A stretch of DNA of 64,000 nt from Mermis nigrescens (lineage: Eukaryota > Nematoda > Enoplea > Mermithida > Mermithidae), in assembly GCA_036768485.1 (NCBI GenBank), contig JAVLUZ010000154.1, forward strand, positions 47,911,786 to 47,975,785, given 5' to 3'. The position numbers and the translations under genes are program-made. This document shows positions 54,801-62,693 of this stretch, one piece after another. The notes below the pieces were generated by a model. That model saw only the letters and a list, made by a program, of their open reading frames with translations. It did not search any database and was not told the origin of the DNA. Numbering within the stretch: the first letter of the stretch is position 1; the number at the start of each line of letters is the position of its first letter.

Positions 54801-57800
54801 AGTAGCCGCAGCTGAAGCATTAAAAAATAAATTGAAAAAGGCTATTCTACCAATTAATAAAAAAGTCGGACTTACACTTCCCAGATGACTTCTTTTTTTC
54901 ATGACTGCTGCTGATTCTTTCCTTTTCTTCGATTGATTTCTTCAAATCTTTGCCTTTTAAATCCTCCGACGACTGCTGCCCTGGTTGTCTGATAAATGAG
55001 CAAGATTATTTAGTCTAAATGAAATTATATTTTTAAAATTTAAGAAATCTTAAGATCACACAAGTAACGACTCGAAATTTTGAATGGGGGTCCCCGGCCA
55101 TTTGGGGGAGGGGGTAAATGACCTCCAACTTTTGGTTGTGGCCCAAAATATTACCTAAGCATTTGTTTAAAAATATAAAAAATCAATCAATGCTTTCGAC
55201 TTGACTTCGCACCAGATATAATACTTTTCTGCGTCGCTTATCATCAAAAAAGAGCAAAAATAAGCTTAAAAAGATAAAAATGTCAAAAATTTGGGCGGGA
55301 ATAATTTTTCGCACTCTTTGTCTTCGAGGAGGCAAAAAATCGAGTTGGAAATCGCCGAAAATTTTGGCATTAAACTTTTTATATTATTGCTAGAAGCTTA
55401 AAAAAAGATCTAAAAACACAAAAACAGATCGTGAAGAAATGTAAAGTATATTTAAATACTGCTTACATTTTATATACTTAATAGTGTCATATTAAAGCGA
55501 CAAGCGAGGAATCATTTCGATACCTACATACCAAATAAATCACTTTTTCTGGCACATTTCCATTTTATTCGTAGGTAACGTCTGAAAATAAACTAACATT
55601 TCTTCTTATTCGTATCCTGGTATTCAACTTTCTATTCACTTCTTAGAATTCCGATTTTGGTTAATTTTTCAATTAAATAAAGTTATCATAGGTAGCGCCT
55701 TAGCGCGTACCTATATATAATATACTTGGGTACCCCCAACATATGCCCCCCTCACAGCTATAACGGCACACATCTGGGAGGTGCGGTTTTTTTGAAGGTA
55801 GATAATAAAAAAACTTAGGGCCCTATTTTTTCTTGTTTACACTCAATACCGGGCTAGTCGTAAGTGTGTAGAGTTTACAACAAAAATTCAAATGATCGGC
55901 GGAGAGCCAATTTTTTTTAATGTTTCCCTGATTAGTAGGTTACGAATCTGGTCTTAAAATTTCCTTACACTCATTAGTTGTTGCACAGGAGTGTAAAGTA
56001 GACGGTTTTTAACTGTTTCCATGTGCAGAAGCATATCTAACTCAGTTTTACATTCTATGCAGTCCGATTGGTTTCAAAAGGTAGACAGTTATAAAATCTA
56101 GGGGAGTGTTTTTTATTTTTTTCGAAAAAGTGATATTCTCAATTTTAGAGGCGGTTTATTGTAAAGCGTCTGGGACAAAAAATATTTCTTTCCTGCCATA
56201 TTCTCCACTTAGTAGACAGAACGTGGTAATTATCTTTAAAATGTGACTCGTCCTAAGCGCTACATGTCAAAATTATGCACTATTCTTAAACTTCTGTAGA
56301 ATGATGAATATTTTTCTTAAATAGTATAATCAAGCTAAAATCTTCGCTGCGAGACTCAGTTAACGTGCATTGTGTTGATAGACAGGCACCTAATCATATG
56401 TTCCTATATGTCGCCACGTTAAAAAACCTGCAGCGTAATAAGTATAGGATGTTGTCTGAAAGTAGGGTCATGATTTCAGATTTTTATCTATTGTCCACAA
56501 TACAGCGAAATCATGAGTGACTAATTATTGAAATCCATCGATATCTCGAGTTCGTGCAAGTGGCTGACGTATCCGTTCTCGCATGTAAATTTAAAAAAGA
56601 ATAATGGGTTCAAATCTTCTGAATACTGACTTTTTTCATTTTTTTATTCGTTTGGCAAAGCCATGCACTTCATTTGACTTATTCATCTATTTAGGTTAAG
56701 TAATCCGCTGGCTTCTTCATTTATCGTTTTGTTGAACTCCAAATTTATGTTTACTGTTTACTATTTCATTTTAGGGTCAGTATCTAATCAAAGGCAGCGC
56801 GTTAGCGCGTACCTATAATATAATTGGGTACCCCCAACACCTGTGCACCCCCTACAGCTACAACCATAGGTGGGCAGCACCGAAATTCTGGGGGGGTGAA
56901 AAAATTTTTAAAAGTCATAAAATGGTCTTTAAAGTGGTCGTATGGCGAAAAAACACGATTTTTCGACATTTCTCATCGAGCACTATCCAATGGCATCAAA
57001 AAATCGCTGAAAAAGCAAAAAAATTTCAAAATTTGTATTCTGGGGAGGGGGTATTTTGATTTCTGGGGGGGGTATTTCAACTTCTGGGGGGTGCATACCC
57101 CCCACGCCCATGTGTAACTAAAACTGGACACATTTGGGAGGTGCGGTTTTTTTTAAAAGAAATATAATAAAAAAATTCGCTGTCTGTCTTTTTTGTTTTT
57201 CTTTACACTCAAAACTGACTGTGTAAAGAGGGTGTAAAATTTTGGCGTAACGTTATAACATATAGCGAATTTTGGGTTTTTTTACCGGGCTTGTGGACAA
57301 CTCAGTATTGACTCTTCAAGCTTTTTAATGGCATAGATTTGTAGAGGAAGGAATTCTGCAGATGACACTTTTTTGTTTCTTGAATTTCGCCTGTAGTTCT
57401 CAAATGTAAGTGTAAAGAGTGCGAAAATCTGGGGGTGGAAAGACACATTTTGGTCGAGTTTTCGACTTGTTTTATGTTTGCCAAGAACTCCAATTATAAG
57501 TTTTAAGAAATTTTTTCTGACAGAAATGTACTACAGATCAAGGACTATCTTGTGCTTACCAGCAAACTTTTCTACAATCAATACGCACGTTAGTACCAGG
57601 GGTTTAAACTTTACACTCTAGTAGATGAGTAAAAAAACAAATTTTGTCCAAGATTTCTCTGCCAACTTTTTTTATTATGAGTTAGGATGGTTTGAATGAA
57701 ATATAAATAAAACAACTTCTAAGGGCTACACGTCGAAGCAAGCCGCGTTCAAAAAAGCGTAATATTGATTTGTTTATTAGGGTGTAAAATTCGGAAATCT

Positions 57801-60321
57801 GAGAAAAAAATAAACGGAAAAACAGGTTTTTTTCATATTTTGATTGGTAAATCATATCAAATATTTTGCGGAACATAAGTTCGGCACATACAAACGTACT
57901 ACAATCAAAGGGCTACAAACTGGCCCAGACCGAATTTATTCACACTCAATAGAGCAGTTAGGTTCAGATTTTTAAAGTTTACAATGTGGTGGACAGTGAA
58001 AAATACGTGTTTGTCCATTTTTTTGTTCGCCACTTTCTCTGTTCAGAAGTCGGGCGAGGTCGAATATGATAAAAATAAAGTACTTTGTAGAAGTACGCGT
58101 CACAGCGAGTTGCGTTTTTTACATCAATATTTAGCTTTTTCGGGAGGTGTAAAGTCAAAAAAATGAGGGAGTTAAACGTGTTTCTGTCTTGATTTTTTCT
58201 GCCAAGTTCTGGGTTATTAGTCTGGACATAATCTCAAATCTAAAAATGAACCAGAAACCAAATGTGATACGCCACTTTGTTTGGACTCAACAGTGGTGTA
58301 AAGTGGTTTACATCTAATATTTATTTGTCCCTCGGGTCATCGTGGAGACTTGATTTGTTTCATAAATGTTGATCGTAATATCAGAATTACGAATCCGACT
58401 GAAATTTTCTTTACACTCTGTGGTTGTGTAAAGTCTACACATGCATATTAACTTTAGATTCTAGAGCCTTGCAGAAGCTTGATTTTTTCTAAAGTCTAAA
58501 ATGTGCCAGGAATTAAATGTGAGACACCAGTTGAGCGCGTTTGCTTACACTAAACAGTGGTTGTAAAGTAGTTTACAACTGATGTTTATTTGTTCTCGAG
58601 GTTATTGTGGAGACTCAATTTTTCATGAATCTTAATCGTCATATCAGAGCAATATTAGAATTACGAATACGACTGAAATCTTCTTTACACTCTGTGGTTG
58701 TGTAAAGTTTACACTGCATATTAACTTTAGTTCTAGAGCCTTGCGGAAGTCAGTTTGTTTTTCAAGAATGTTCCACGTAAAATCAGAATTGGGAATCTGA
58801 CTGTTAGCTTTCTCTACACCAAGTAGTTGTGTAAAGTTTACACTACTCATTTGTTGTTAATATGTAGTTTATACTACAAATTTATTTTACTTCAAATCTG
58901 AGCGTTAGTGTTCACTTACAATTGATATTTGCGTAAAGTTTATGCTGAAAAACTTTGATCTCGTTTAAATTATGTAAGGTTGTCTTGCTTTAAAAAGGAT
59001 AATGCTGATGTTAAGAACAATATTGTTTTCGCGCGTTCTTGGACTGCTGTCATTATTGTGGCATGTTACTGTATGTGTTTACTGACTGATGTACTCATAT
59101 CATGCTAATTAAAAGTAGGGTACTAGCAAAGAAAAATGCTCCGATGGGACAAAAAAGATGAATATATTTGGAATTGTGGATTATTAAGGATGTAAAAGGG
59201 AGGGGACTAGGAAAAATATACCTAAAGTCGCAAAATCTGCTAAAAATCGAGACTTTCTCTAAGCAACGCCAAAAATCGAAGTATATTCTGCGGCCTCTAA
59301 AAAATTGTCTTTTTTAAATAATTTTCAAAGTTTCAGATAAGAGTGTATAAACGAAATCTATGTTTACTTTTTTTAAATTGCTGACAAGTAGCAACGCTGA
59401 CTAGCTTCGTATCCTGATTGATAGAATACTAAGTGGTATTGTATTTAGAGTTGTTTTATTTTGTTATGAGCATTATAGCAAGCAAAAGCAGGGGCCGATT
59501 GAGTAGTGCACACAATCGTTACGGGCATGCCTACTGTACCTACATTTGGTCTGTTTCAAGTCAACTTTTACGCGTTTTCTACTGTTTTAAACCAACAATT
59601 TCTTCAATCGTCTTGGGTGCATCGATGCTTTGCTATTTCATTCAATTGGCTTAGAAAAGACTGTTAGTTTACTCAATATCATTTCCCATAGCTACTGCAT
59701 GAGCTGGCGTGCTCTTTTTCAATCATTTTTATGGTTAAATATTTATTTTAATCTGTTGGCCGCAGTACTATACTTCGATTTTTTTTGCATTGTTTAGAGA
59801 AAGTGTGTGATTTTTAGCAGATTTTGCGACTTGAGGTAGCTTTTTCCTAATCCCCTCCTTTTACATCCTTAATAATCCACAATTTGAAGTATATTCATCT
59901 TTTTTGTTCCATCAAAGCATTTTTCTTTGCTAGTATTATGCATATTTTGTTCGAATTTTTAAGTAGGTACGTAGTTCAATTTGATATATTATACATTGAA
60001 TTATTTATTACTTCCTATTCAAATCATTTAATTGTGCACTTAAAATTGACTGAAGTTAAATTAATCAGTCGTATATTGAGAACCGAATTCTGACATTGTG
60101 AGTTAGAAAAGCACGTTTCTGATAGGAGTGATATTATTATTATTTAATTGTCTTTGTGGATGATCAGTCATAGGAAGTAGAACAAAAACAGCCTACCTAT
60201 ATTTTAATTTTGTGTGTCCAGGTAAGTCTCTACTAGAGTATTGCTTCGTTAGTTTGCTGAAATCCTGTTCGCCCTTTACATTTCCACTAAGCGCTCCAAC
60301 GGCACTTGATCTATGCGCCAT
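39741..60321 (-). CDS. CWC15: Spliceosome-associated protein CWC15, complete
   Basis: Six exons (60321-60197, 54988-54876, 50103-50015, 46693-46595, 42635-42529, 39876-39741) join in phases 2, 1, 0, 0, 2 to 222 residues; human CWC15 has 229. CWC15 (Cwf15/Cwc15) is a component of the PRP19-related complex in activated spliceosomes. Conserved marks: [20 protein letters not shown] (residues 23-42), [11 protein letters not shown], an acidic run [20 protein letters not shown] (residue 110 on), NPLLN, and the hallmark C-terminus [13 protein letters not shown] ... [20 protein letters not shown]. The N-terminus starts [11 protein letters not shown] rather than the usual MTT...RPTFEPARGG; a tiny upstream MTT exon (ATGACAACG near 60453) is possible but could not be spliced in phase. 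Introns are 2.7-5.2 kb and mostly repeats. Confidence 0.95.
40015..40186 (+). mobile_element. Family F hAT-like miniature element, copy F3
   Basis: CAGTGGCGGATCTAGGATTT at the left and CCCACTAAATCCGCCC at the right; flanks TATTTAC and TATTTAT are similar. Short internal body with GCGAAAATCGCTAAAAATCG. In the last intron of CWC15. Confidence 0.7.
40631..41189. mobile_element. piggyBac-type miniature element
   Basis: Perfect 13-bp inverted ends CCCTCCGTTTACC and GGTAAACGGAGGG are flanked by TTAA on both sides (40627-40630 and 41190-41193). TTAA target duplication with CCCT-starting ends is the signature of piggyBac. 559 bp with no transposase frame, so non-autonomous. In the last intron of CWC15. 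Confidence 0.9.
41533..41791 (+). mobile_element. Family A miniature element, copy A14
   Basis: Left end ACATATGTACGTGGGC has four extra bases compared with the family; right end CCACACTTGGGC. Flanks TGATAG and TGATAA (5 of 6). Confidence 0.85.
42529..42635 (-). CDS. CWC15: CWC15 exon 5
   Basis: 107 nt, acceptor TTGATTTAG, donor GTGAGT. Encodes [40 protein letters not shown] is conserved in the family. Ends in phase 2 with CG of arginine. Confidence 0.93.
42760..43208 (+). mobile_element. Family C hAT-type miniature element, copy C4 (best-preserved)
   Basis: CAGTGTTTTTTTTTGTACAA at the left, GATACAAAAAGAACCGTG at the right, and exact 8-bp duplication TTCCCACC (42752-42759 and 43209-43216). 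Carries two GGCGCGAAGCGCC motifs about 90 bp apart and the paired TTTGTACATGTACAAAGA palindromes near both ends. Confidence 0.93.
43209..43545 (+). mobile_element. Family J element fragment
   Basis: Blocks AAATTCTGGGCGGGGTGAA, GCCTTTTTGGGTTCGAAAC, GCACGAAGCGCCGAAAAAAT and AAAATTTTTTGCTGGGTG match family J. It was the target of the C4 insertion. Confidence 0.6.
43656..44345 (+). mobile_element. Family A miniature element, copy A15, split by a family C copy
   Basis: Ends GCATAGGTGAGC and GCATATATACCTGGGC with exact 6-bp duplication TTGAAA (43650-43655 and 44346-44351). The family C element at 43844-44294 lies inside it. Confidence 0.9.
43844..44294 (+). mobile_element. Family C hAT-type miniature element nested in A15
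   Basis: CAGTGGTTTTTTGTACAAGG to TACAAAAAAACGTG with exact 8-bp duplication TTTCTGAG (43836-43843 and 44295-44302) lying in family A sequence. Contains GGCGCGAAGCGCC. Confidence 0.93.
44352..45235. other. CWC15 intron sequence, mostly unassigned
   Basis: Very AT-rich, no gene seen. Contains a short tandem array (44823-44950) of units ATTATAAATTATAAAATATA GAATAATT, about 50 bp, 2.5 copies. Confidence 0.5.
44823..44950 (+). repeat. AT-only tandem repeat, about 50-bp unit
   Basis: Two and a half copies of TTATAAATTATAAAATATAG AATAATTNTANAATATATTA TAAGAT. Confidence 0.8.
45500..46126 (+). mobile_element. Family F hAT-like element, copy F4
   Basis: CAGTGGCGGATCTAGGATTT at the left and CTTAAATCCGCCCTG at the right. 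Body shares GCCCTTAACGCGCRAAATAG, GTGTTTTACATTGTATACTT and GGCGGANAGACGTCTAGAAG with 62694-63110. Carries GCGCGTAGCGCC and CAAAGCGCC motifs. The flanks do not give a clean 8-bp match. Confidence 0.75.
46139..46587 (+). mobile_element. Family C hAT-type miniature element, copy C5, beside a splice donor
   Basis: CAAGTGTTTTTTTTGTACAA to GATACAAAAAAACCGTG. Its right end at 46587 is 7 bp from the donor GT of CWC15 exon 4 (46594-46593). The 8-bp flanks do not match because the left neighbour is the family F element. Confidence 0.82.
46595..46693 (-). CDS. CWC15: CWC15 exon 4
   Basis: 99 nt, acceptor GTAATTTAG, donor GTAGGT. Encodes [33 protein letters not shown], the acidic patch followed by the start of the long helix. 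A family C element ends only 7 bp from the donor. Confidence 0.93.
47041..47219 (-). mobile_element. Family D hAT-type miniature element, copy D2
   Basis: Inverted ends CAGGCACGTATC and CAGGCACGTAGC with flanks CACATACA and TACATACA (7 of 8). Same family as D1, opposite orientation. Confidence 0.88.
47566..48410 (-). mobile_element. Family H element split by palindrome P3
   Basis: CATTCCCATAGAGGAGGTGA at the left and GGACTTTCGACCTTGGG at the right; 61320-61750 holds the same sequence in reverse without the palindrome. Shared blocks include GGGTATTACCCCC, CCGAGACTTGAATCACTGTC and TTTGACCTGCAAAAAAGGCT. Confidence 0.75.
47805..48199. repeat. 395-bp foldback element P3 (nearly perfect palindrome)
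   Basis: Two arms of about 190 bp are complementary with few mismatches, from CAGCGGTCGCCATGAA / TTCATGGCGACCACTG inward to AGGAAGCGCGC / GCGCGCTTCCT around a loop of about 12 bases. TA flanks it on both sides, as for Tc1/mariner-type miniature elements. It is clearly more GC-rich than its surroundings. In intron 3 of CWC15. Confidence 0.93.
48896..49145 (-). mobile_element. Family A miniature element, copy A16
   Basis: Ends CCACGCCTGGACG and CCCACCTATGG with exact 6-bp duplication TGATAT (48890-48895 and 49146-49151). Confidence 0.93.
49710..49942 (-). mobile_element. Family A miniature element, copy A17
   Basis: Ends CCACACGTGGCCG and CCCACCTATGT; flanks TTAAAG and TTTAAG. It ends 72 bp from exon 3 of CWC15. 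Confidence 0.85.
50015..50103 (-). CDS. CWC15: CWC15 exon 3
   Basis: 89 nt, acceptor CTTATTTAAG, donor GTAAGG. Encodes [29 protein letters not shown], with the conserved NLDADDP motif. Ends in phase 0. Confidence 0.92.
50150..51270. other. CWC15 intron 2, unassigned sequence
   Basis: Contains one unit of the 14-16 kb tandem family (50395-50560) with CGGCGTTACGCACCAG. No gene. Frames of 65-72 codons show no motif. Confidence 0.35.
51277..51593 (-). mobile_element. Family C miniature element, truncated copy C6
   Basis: Starts CACGGTTTTTTGTATTCGGT and runs in minus orientation to AAAACCCTG, where it meets copy C7. Contains GCTTCGCGCCG and GGCGCTTCGCCCC. Confidence 0.78.
51602..52035 (+). mobile_element. 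Family C hAT-type miniature element, copy C7
   Basis: AGTTTTTTTTGTACAAGGTC to CAGAAAAAAACCGTG with flanks TTTTACCC and TTTTGCCC (7 of 8). Two GGCGCGAARCGCC motifs. Confidence 0.85.
52044..54560 (+). mobile_element. Compound family C copies (C8 and C9) split by a hAT-like element
   Basis: Left piece 52044-52157 begins GGTGTTCTTTTTGTACAAGG; the right piece 53901-54560 carries on with AGTAGTGATTTTAGTGTGG and then a second family C copy, ending TACAAAAAAAACCAC. The larger element 52158-53900 interrupts it. Three GGCGCGAAGC-type motifs. Confidence 0.75.
52158..53900. mobile_element. hAT-like element with CCCCGA subterminal repeats (1.7 kb)
   Basis: Inverted ends CAGTGATCATACGGGG and CAGTGATCGTACGGGG, exact 8-bp duplication AGTACAGT (52150-52157 and 53901-53908). 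Just inside each end: CCCCGACCCCGACCCCGAAA and its relatives, with CGGGG palindromes. The interior has GACGCTTCGCGCC, CGGCGCTTCGCGCCG and CGCGCTTCGCGCC motifs and a segment related to 12460-12900. No transposase frame was recognised. Confidence 0.88.
54876..54988 (-). CDS. CWC15: CWC15 exon 2
   Basis: 113 nt, acceptor CATTTATCAG, donor GTAAGT. Encodes [37 protein letters not shown], the charged coiled segment after the YR motif. Too short to stand out as an ORF, found by phase matching. Confidence 0.9.
55010..55685. other. CWC15 intron 1, unassigned sequence
   Basis: G-tract scrap at 55080-55130 and units of the tandem family seen at 14-16 kb (55190-55400). No gene. Confidence 0.35.
55691..55830 (+). 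repeat. Repeat E, copy 1 (empty site)
   Basis: AGGTAGCGCCTTAGCGCGTA CCTATA then GGGTACCCCCAACA, CAGCTATAACGGCACACATC and GGGAGGTGCGGTTTTTTT. The same order occurs at 56790-57180 with a family A insertion. Confidence 0.75.
56790..57180 (+). repeat. Repeat E, copy 2 (occupied by A18)
   Basis: AGGCAGCGCGTTAGCGCGTA CCTATA, GGGTACCCCCAACACC, then A18, then GGACACATTTGGGAGGTGCG GTTTT. Comparison with copy 1 shows the target before insertion. Confidence 0.75.
56864..57117 (+). mobile_element. Family A miniature element, copy A18
   Basis: Left end CCATAGGTGGGCAG, right end near CCACGCCCATGTGT; flanks CTACAA and CTAAAA (5 of 6). Inserted into repeat E copy 2. Confidence 0.85.
59121..59935. mobile_element. 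Foldback element with long inverted ends (about 180 bp)
   Basis: The left arm TACTAGCAAAGAAAAATGCT ... GATGAATATATTTGGAATTG ... GTCGCAAAATCTGCTAAAAA ... TCGAAGTATA (59121-59295) is matched in reverse by 59760-59935. The centre of about 450 bp has no recognised frame beyond a chance 73-codon one. In intron 1 of CWC15. Confidence 0.85.
60197..60321 (-). CDS. CWC15: CWC15 exon 1
   Basis: 125 nt from ATG at 60321 to donor GTAGGC at 60196. Encodes [29 protein letters not shown]. Ends in phase 2 (AG of arginine). Confidence 0.9.
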
Positions 60322-60329
60322 AATATGCG

Positions 60330-60615
60330 GAAACAACTTTATTTGATTGAGAATACAATTTTTCCCAATAAAATCAATAAAGCGAAAAAAGCCTAGGAGA
60401 TACAATTCCGATAAACCGAATTTTAGCCAATATGGAACTTTCACCGTTGTCAAGTCAATCTAAGGGTTAGTTAAACGTCAATTAAGCTGCAATAAATTAA
60501 ATATAAAAAATTAAGGCACGTGAAATCCGATAAATTTATCAAAAAAGTAAATAAAGACATTTATACCCTTTTTAGCTCGAGTCCGCGCATTTTTATGCAA
60601 CGGATGCAAACATGC
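60330..60615. other. Sequence upstream of CWC15
   Basis: Should contain the 5' UTR and promoter of CWC15. The exon frame stays open leftward to an ATGACAACG at about 60453, which could be the conserved MTT start on a separate small exon, but no in-phase junction was found. No TATA box was evident. Confidence 0.4.
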
Positions 60616-60620
60616 ATGCA

Positions 60621-61003
60621 CATAGGGGGAGGGTCAGCCGCACAGGTACTGTCCAGCGATTTTTGAGCTGATGGAACGTTTTTGTATCACGTGTGGGGTC
60701 AAGAGCAGTAAAAACGTCAAATTTTTTCCGGCGCTTCGCGCCAGATTAATACTTTTAAGTACTTTTTTACTCAAAAAGCGCACAAAATTGATACATTTTT
60801 GCATTTCTAATGTAAAAGTGATATGATGCTGTCAAAATAGATTAAAAATGCTTTTAAAATGCGATATTACCACGAATATACATTTTATAGGCTATTTTAA
60901 CCATTTTTGATCTTTAAAACAACAAAAAATCGTACACGTTGAATTTACTGTTTTGGATTTTTAAAATTTCACCCCCTGCTGACCCTGACCTTTTGCACCT
61001 ATG
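60621..61003 (+). mobile_element. Family I miniature element
   Basis: Starts CATAGGGGGAGGGTCAGCCG and ends CTGACCCTGACCTTTTGCAC CTATG, so the ends are inverted (CATAGG...CCTATG). Carries CGGCGCTTCGCGCCAG. Confidence 0.6.
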
Positions 61004-61319
61004 ATCCAGAATAGTACTTTCATCGTGGTCAAGTCAATGTTAAAGTTACCTAGTCGTCAACAAAATAAAAAAGTAGCTAAATCAAAAAACGCATTTTATA
61101 AGAAGTGAAGGAAATCTTAGAAGTTCAACTTTAGAGAATGCATCCCTTCTGCAGTAGAAATCCAAAAATATATTTTTCCGTAACTTTATCAATGAGGCTA
61201 AAGCATGTTTCCAACATTTCAAAATTTTGGTTCGACCCAAAAACACGAAAAACGGTGCTGGAAAGTGGCATAGGCGACCCTGACGGACTGGGCTGGCCAG
61301 TCACTGAAGCAAAGTTTCC

Positions 61320-61755
61320 CAAGGTCGAAAGTTCAGGGGGGTGAAATCCCAAAATTTAGACCACTAAATTTAAAGTCTAGCCTTTTTTGCAAGGTCAAAT
61401 ATGAAAAATGGCTAAAACATCCTATACAGCATGTTTTAATGTGAAAAACTGCATTTTTTAGCACTTTTTGTCCCATTCTGACCTAGTTCCGTCACTCTTG
61501 TAAATAAAAAAATATAAGAATTCATCGTAAATTTTGACTTTTCAGATAATTTTTAGTTCATTCTAGGTATTTTATGGGTAAAAAAACAGAAACGTATTAG
61601 TCGGCATTTTGATATCTTCGCTGCTTTTGTACCCTAAAAATCATGCGAAGAAAATGTTTGATAACTCAAAATCGTCCGACAGTGATTCAAGTCTCGGACC
61701 CTGAGGTAGGGGTAATACCCCCCTCACCCCTCCTATGGGAATGTGTGCACTGAAG
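61320..61755 (+). mobile_element. Family H element, uninterrupted copy
   Basis: CCCAAGGTCGAAAGTTCAGG to CTCCTATGGGAATGTGTG; matches 47566-48410 in reverse without the P3 palindrome. Confidence 0.75.
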
Positions 61756-61931
61756 GCACATTTTTACCTAACGATTTGGTTCACATACTAACCATTGTAT
61801 AAGTTAATTTTTTCCACATTCCAGAATTTTATTAGTTCACTATCAGTTTTCATTTTTCACAGTAAAAATAACAAATCACTCGGAAAATCAAAATACTTTT
61901 TCAAATTGTAAACCAAGGATGTGGATGAAAT

Positions 61932-62219
61932 TAGGAGCTGTGCCGGGGCCAGGCCCGGCCCCGGCTGGGCGGGCCGGAGCTGGCCCGGCTACGGAGGCCG
62001 GGGCCAATGTTAGAGTTGATTATAATGTAGAAAATTGATACTGTTTTGGGCAGATTTACCTTCAAACTCAATTTCAAGCAAACCACAGATCTTGCTAATT
62101 CAAATCTTTATTTCACTATGTCAGATTGGTGAAAATTTCTAGTTAATAATCAAAATTGACATATTTTAAATTGCAATTCATATAGACGAGCATTTCCAGC
62201 TTGCTTGGTAGCAGACAGC
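61932..62219 (+). mobile_element. hAT-like terminus with GGCCCGGCC palindromes
   Basis: TAGGAGCTGTGCCGGGGCC resembles the TAGAGCTGCAC end at 11644, followed by CAGGCCCGGCCCCGGC, GGGCGGGCCGGAGC and GGAGGCCGGGGCC. Its right end is not visible and may be cut by the element starting at 62220. Confidence 0.55.
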
Positions 62220-62693
62220 CAGTGATCGGACCGAGGGTACTTTTTGGACCCTCGGCCTCGGCCGAGGCGACTTAAAATCCTTGCCTCGGCCGAGGCCGAG
62301 AGCCGAGGGTAATGCCGAGGTCAAGCTTATATACCTATACCCATAAATACTCTTAGAATATTTTGTATGTACATGAGCTAGAGAATAATCGTAATATTTA
62401 ACACTTTATCGAACTAAAACAAATGTTTATTGGTGTTAGCCAGAATTTTATTTCAATCTGGTGAAGCAGATAATTCATCATCAAAATCTAGATCATCTGA
62501 ATCAAAGTTATGTAGCCTCATCTATTTCACCTTGTTGTGCTATCGCATTATCGTCGTCATCAGCCTTTATCAGATTCTTTAAAGTCACACTATTGTAACC
62601 AACTACTTTGAGATTGTGCTTTACAAAAAAAGAGCTTTTGAACGTTTTATGGTAGCAGACGAATGCGAGAATTACTGTACTTTCTGATCCATC
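62220..62693 (-). mobile_element. hAT-like 3' fragment with CCTCGGCCGAGG palindromes and a coding remnant
   Basis: CAGTGATCGGACCGAGGG at the left end, then CCTCGGCCTCGGCCGAGGCG and TGCCTCGGCCGAGGCCGAGA. Inward from the end, on the minus strand, lies the coding remnant 62453-62691. It is cut at 62693 by a family F element. Confidence 0.65.
62453..62691 (-). pseudogene. Coding remnant, probable transposase C-terminus with a frameshift
   Basis: Minus-strand frame reads STVILAFVCYHKTFKSSFFV, KHNLKVVGYNSVTLKNLIKA, DDDDNAIAQQGEIDEAT to a stop at about 62508; a one-base shift continues HNFDSDDLDFDDELSASPD and stops at 62453. The position near a hAT-like terminus suggests a transposase 3' end, but the sequence itself was not recognised. 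Confidence 0.45.

Larger units (their letters stand above)
55834..58880 (+). repeat. Degenerate array around TTTACACTC...GTGTAAAGT palindromes
   Basis: Pairs such as CTTTACACTCTGTGGTTGTG TAAAGT recur at about 58275, 58409, 58545, 58680 and 58811, a period near 134 bp. Looser copies occur at 55834, 55966, 57200, 57608 and 57937. Units share ATTCTAGAGCCTTG and AATCAGAATT. The periodic part is 58260-58870; the rest is dispersed. In intron 1 of CWC15. Confidence 0.7.

Noticed and set aside
2023..57117. Many similar frames of 65-138 codons with phrases such as [12 protein letters not shown] and LNSGG
   Set aside because: They are translations of family A elements in whichever frame stays open; they lack shared start or stop positions and appear on both strands, so they are not genes.
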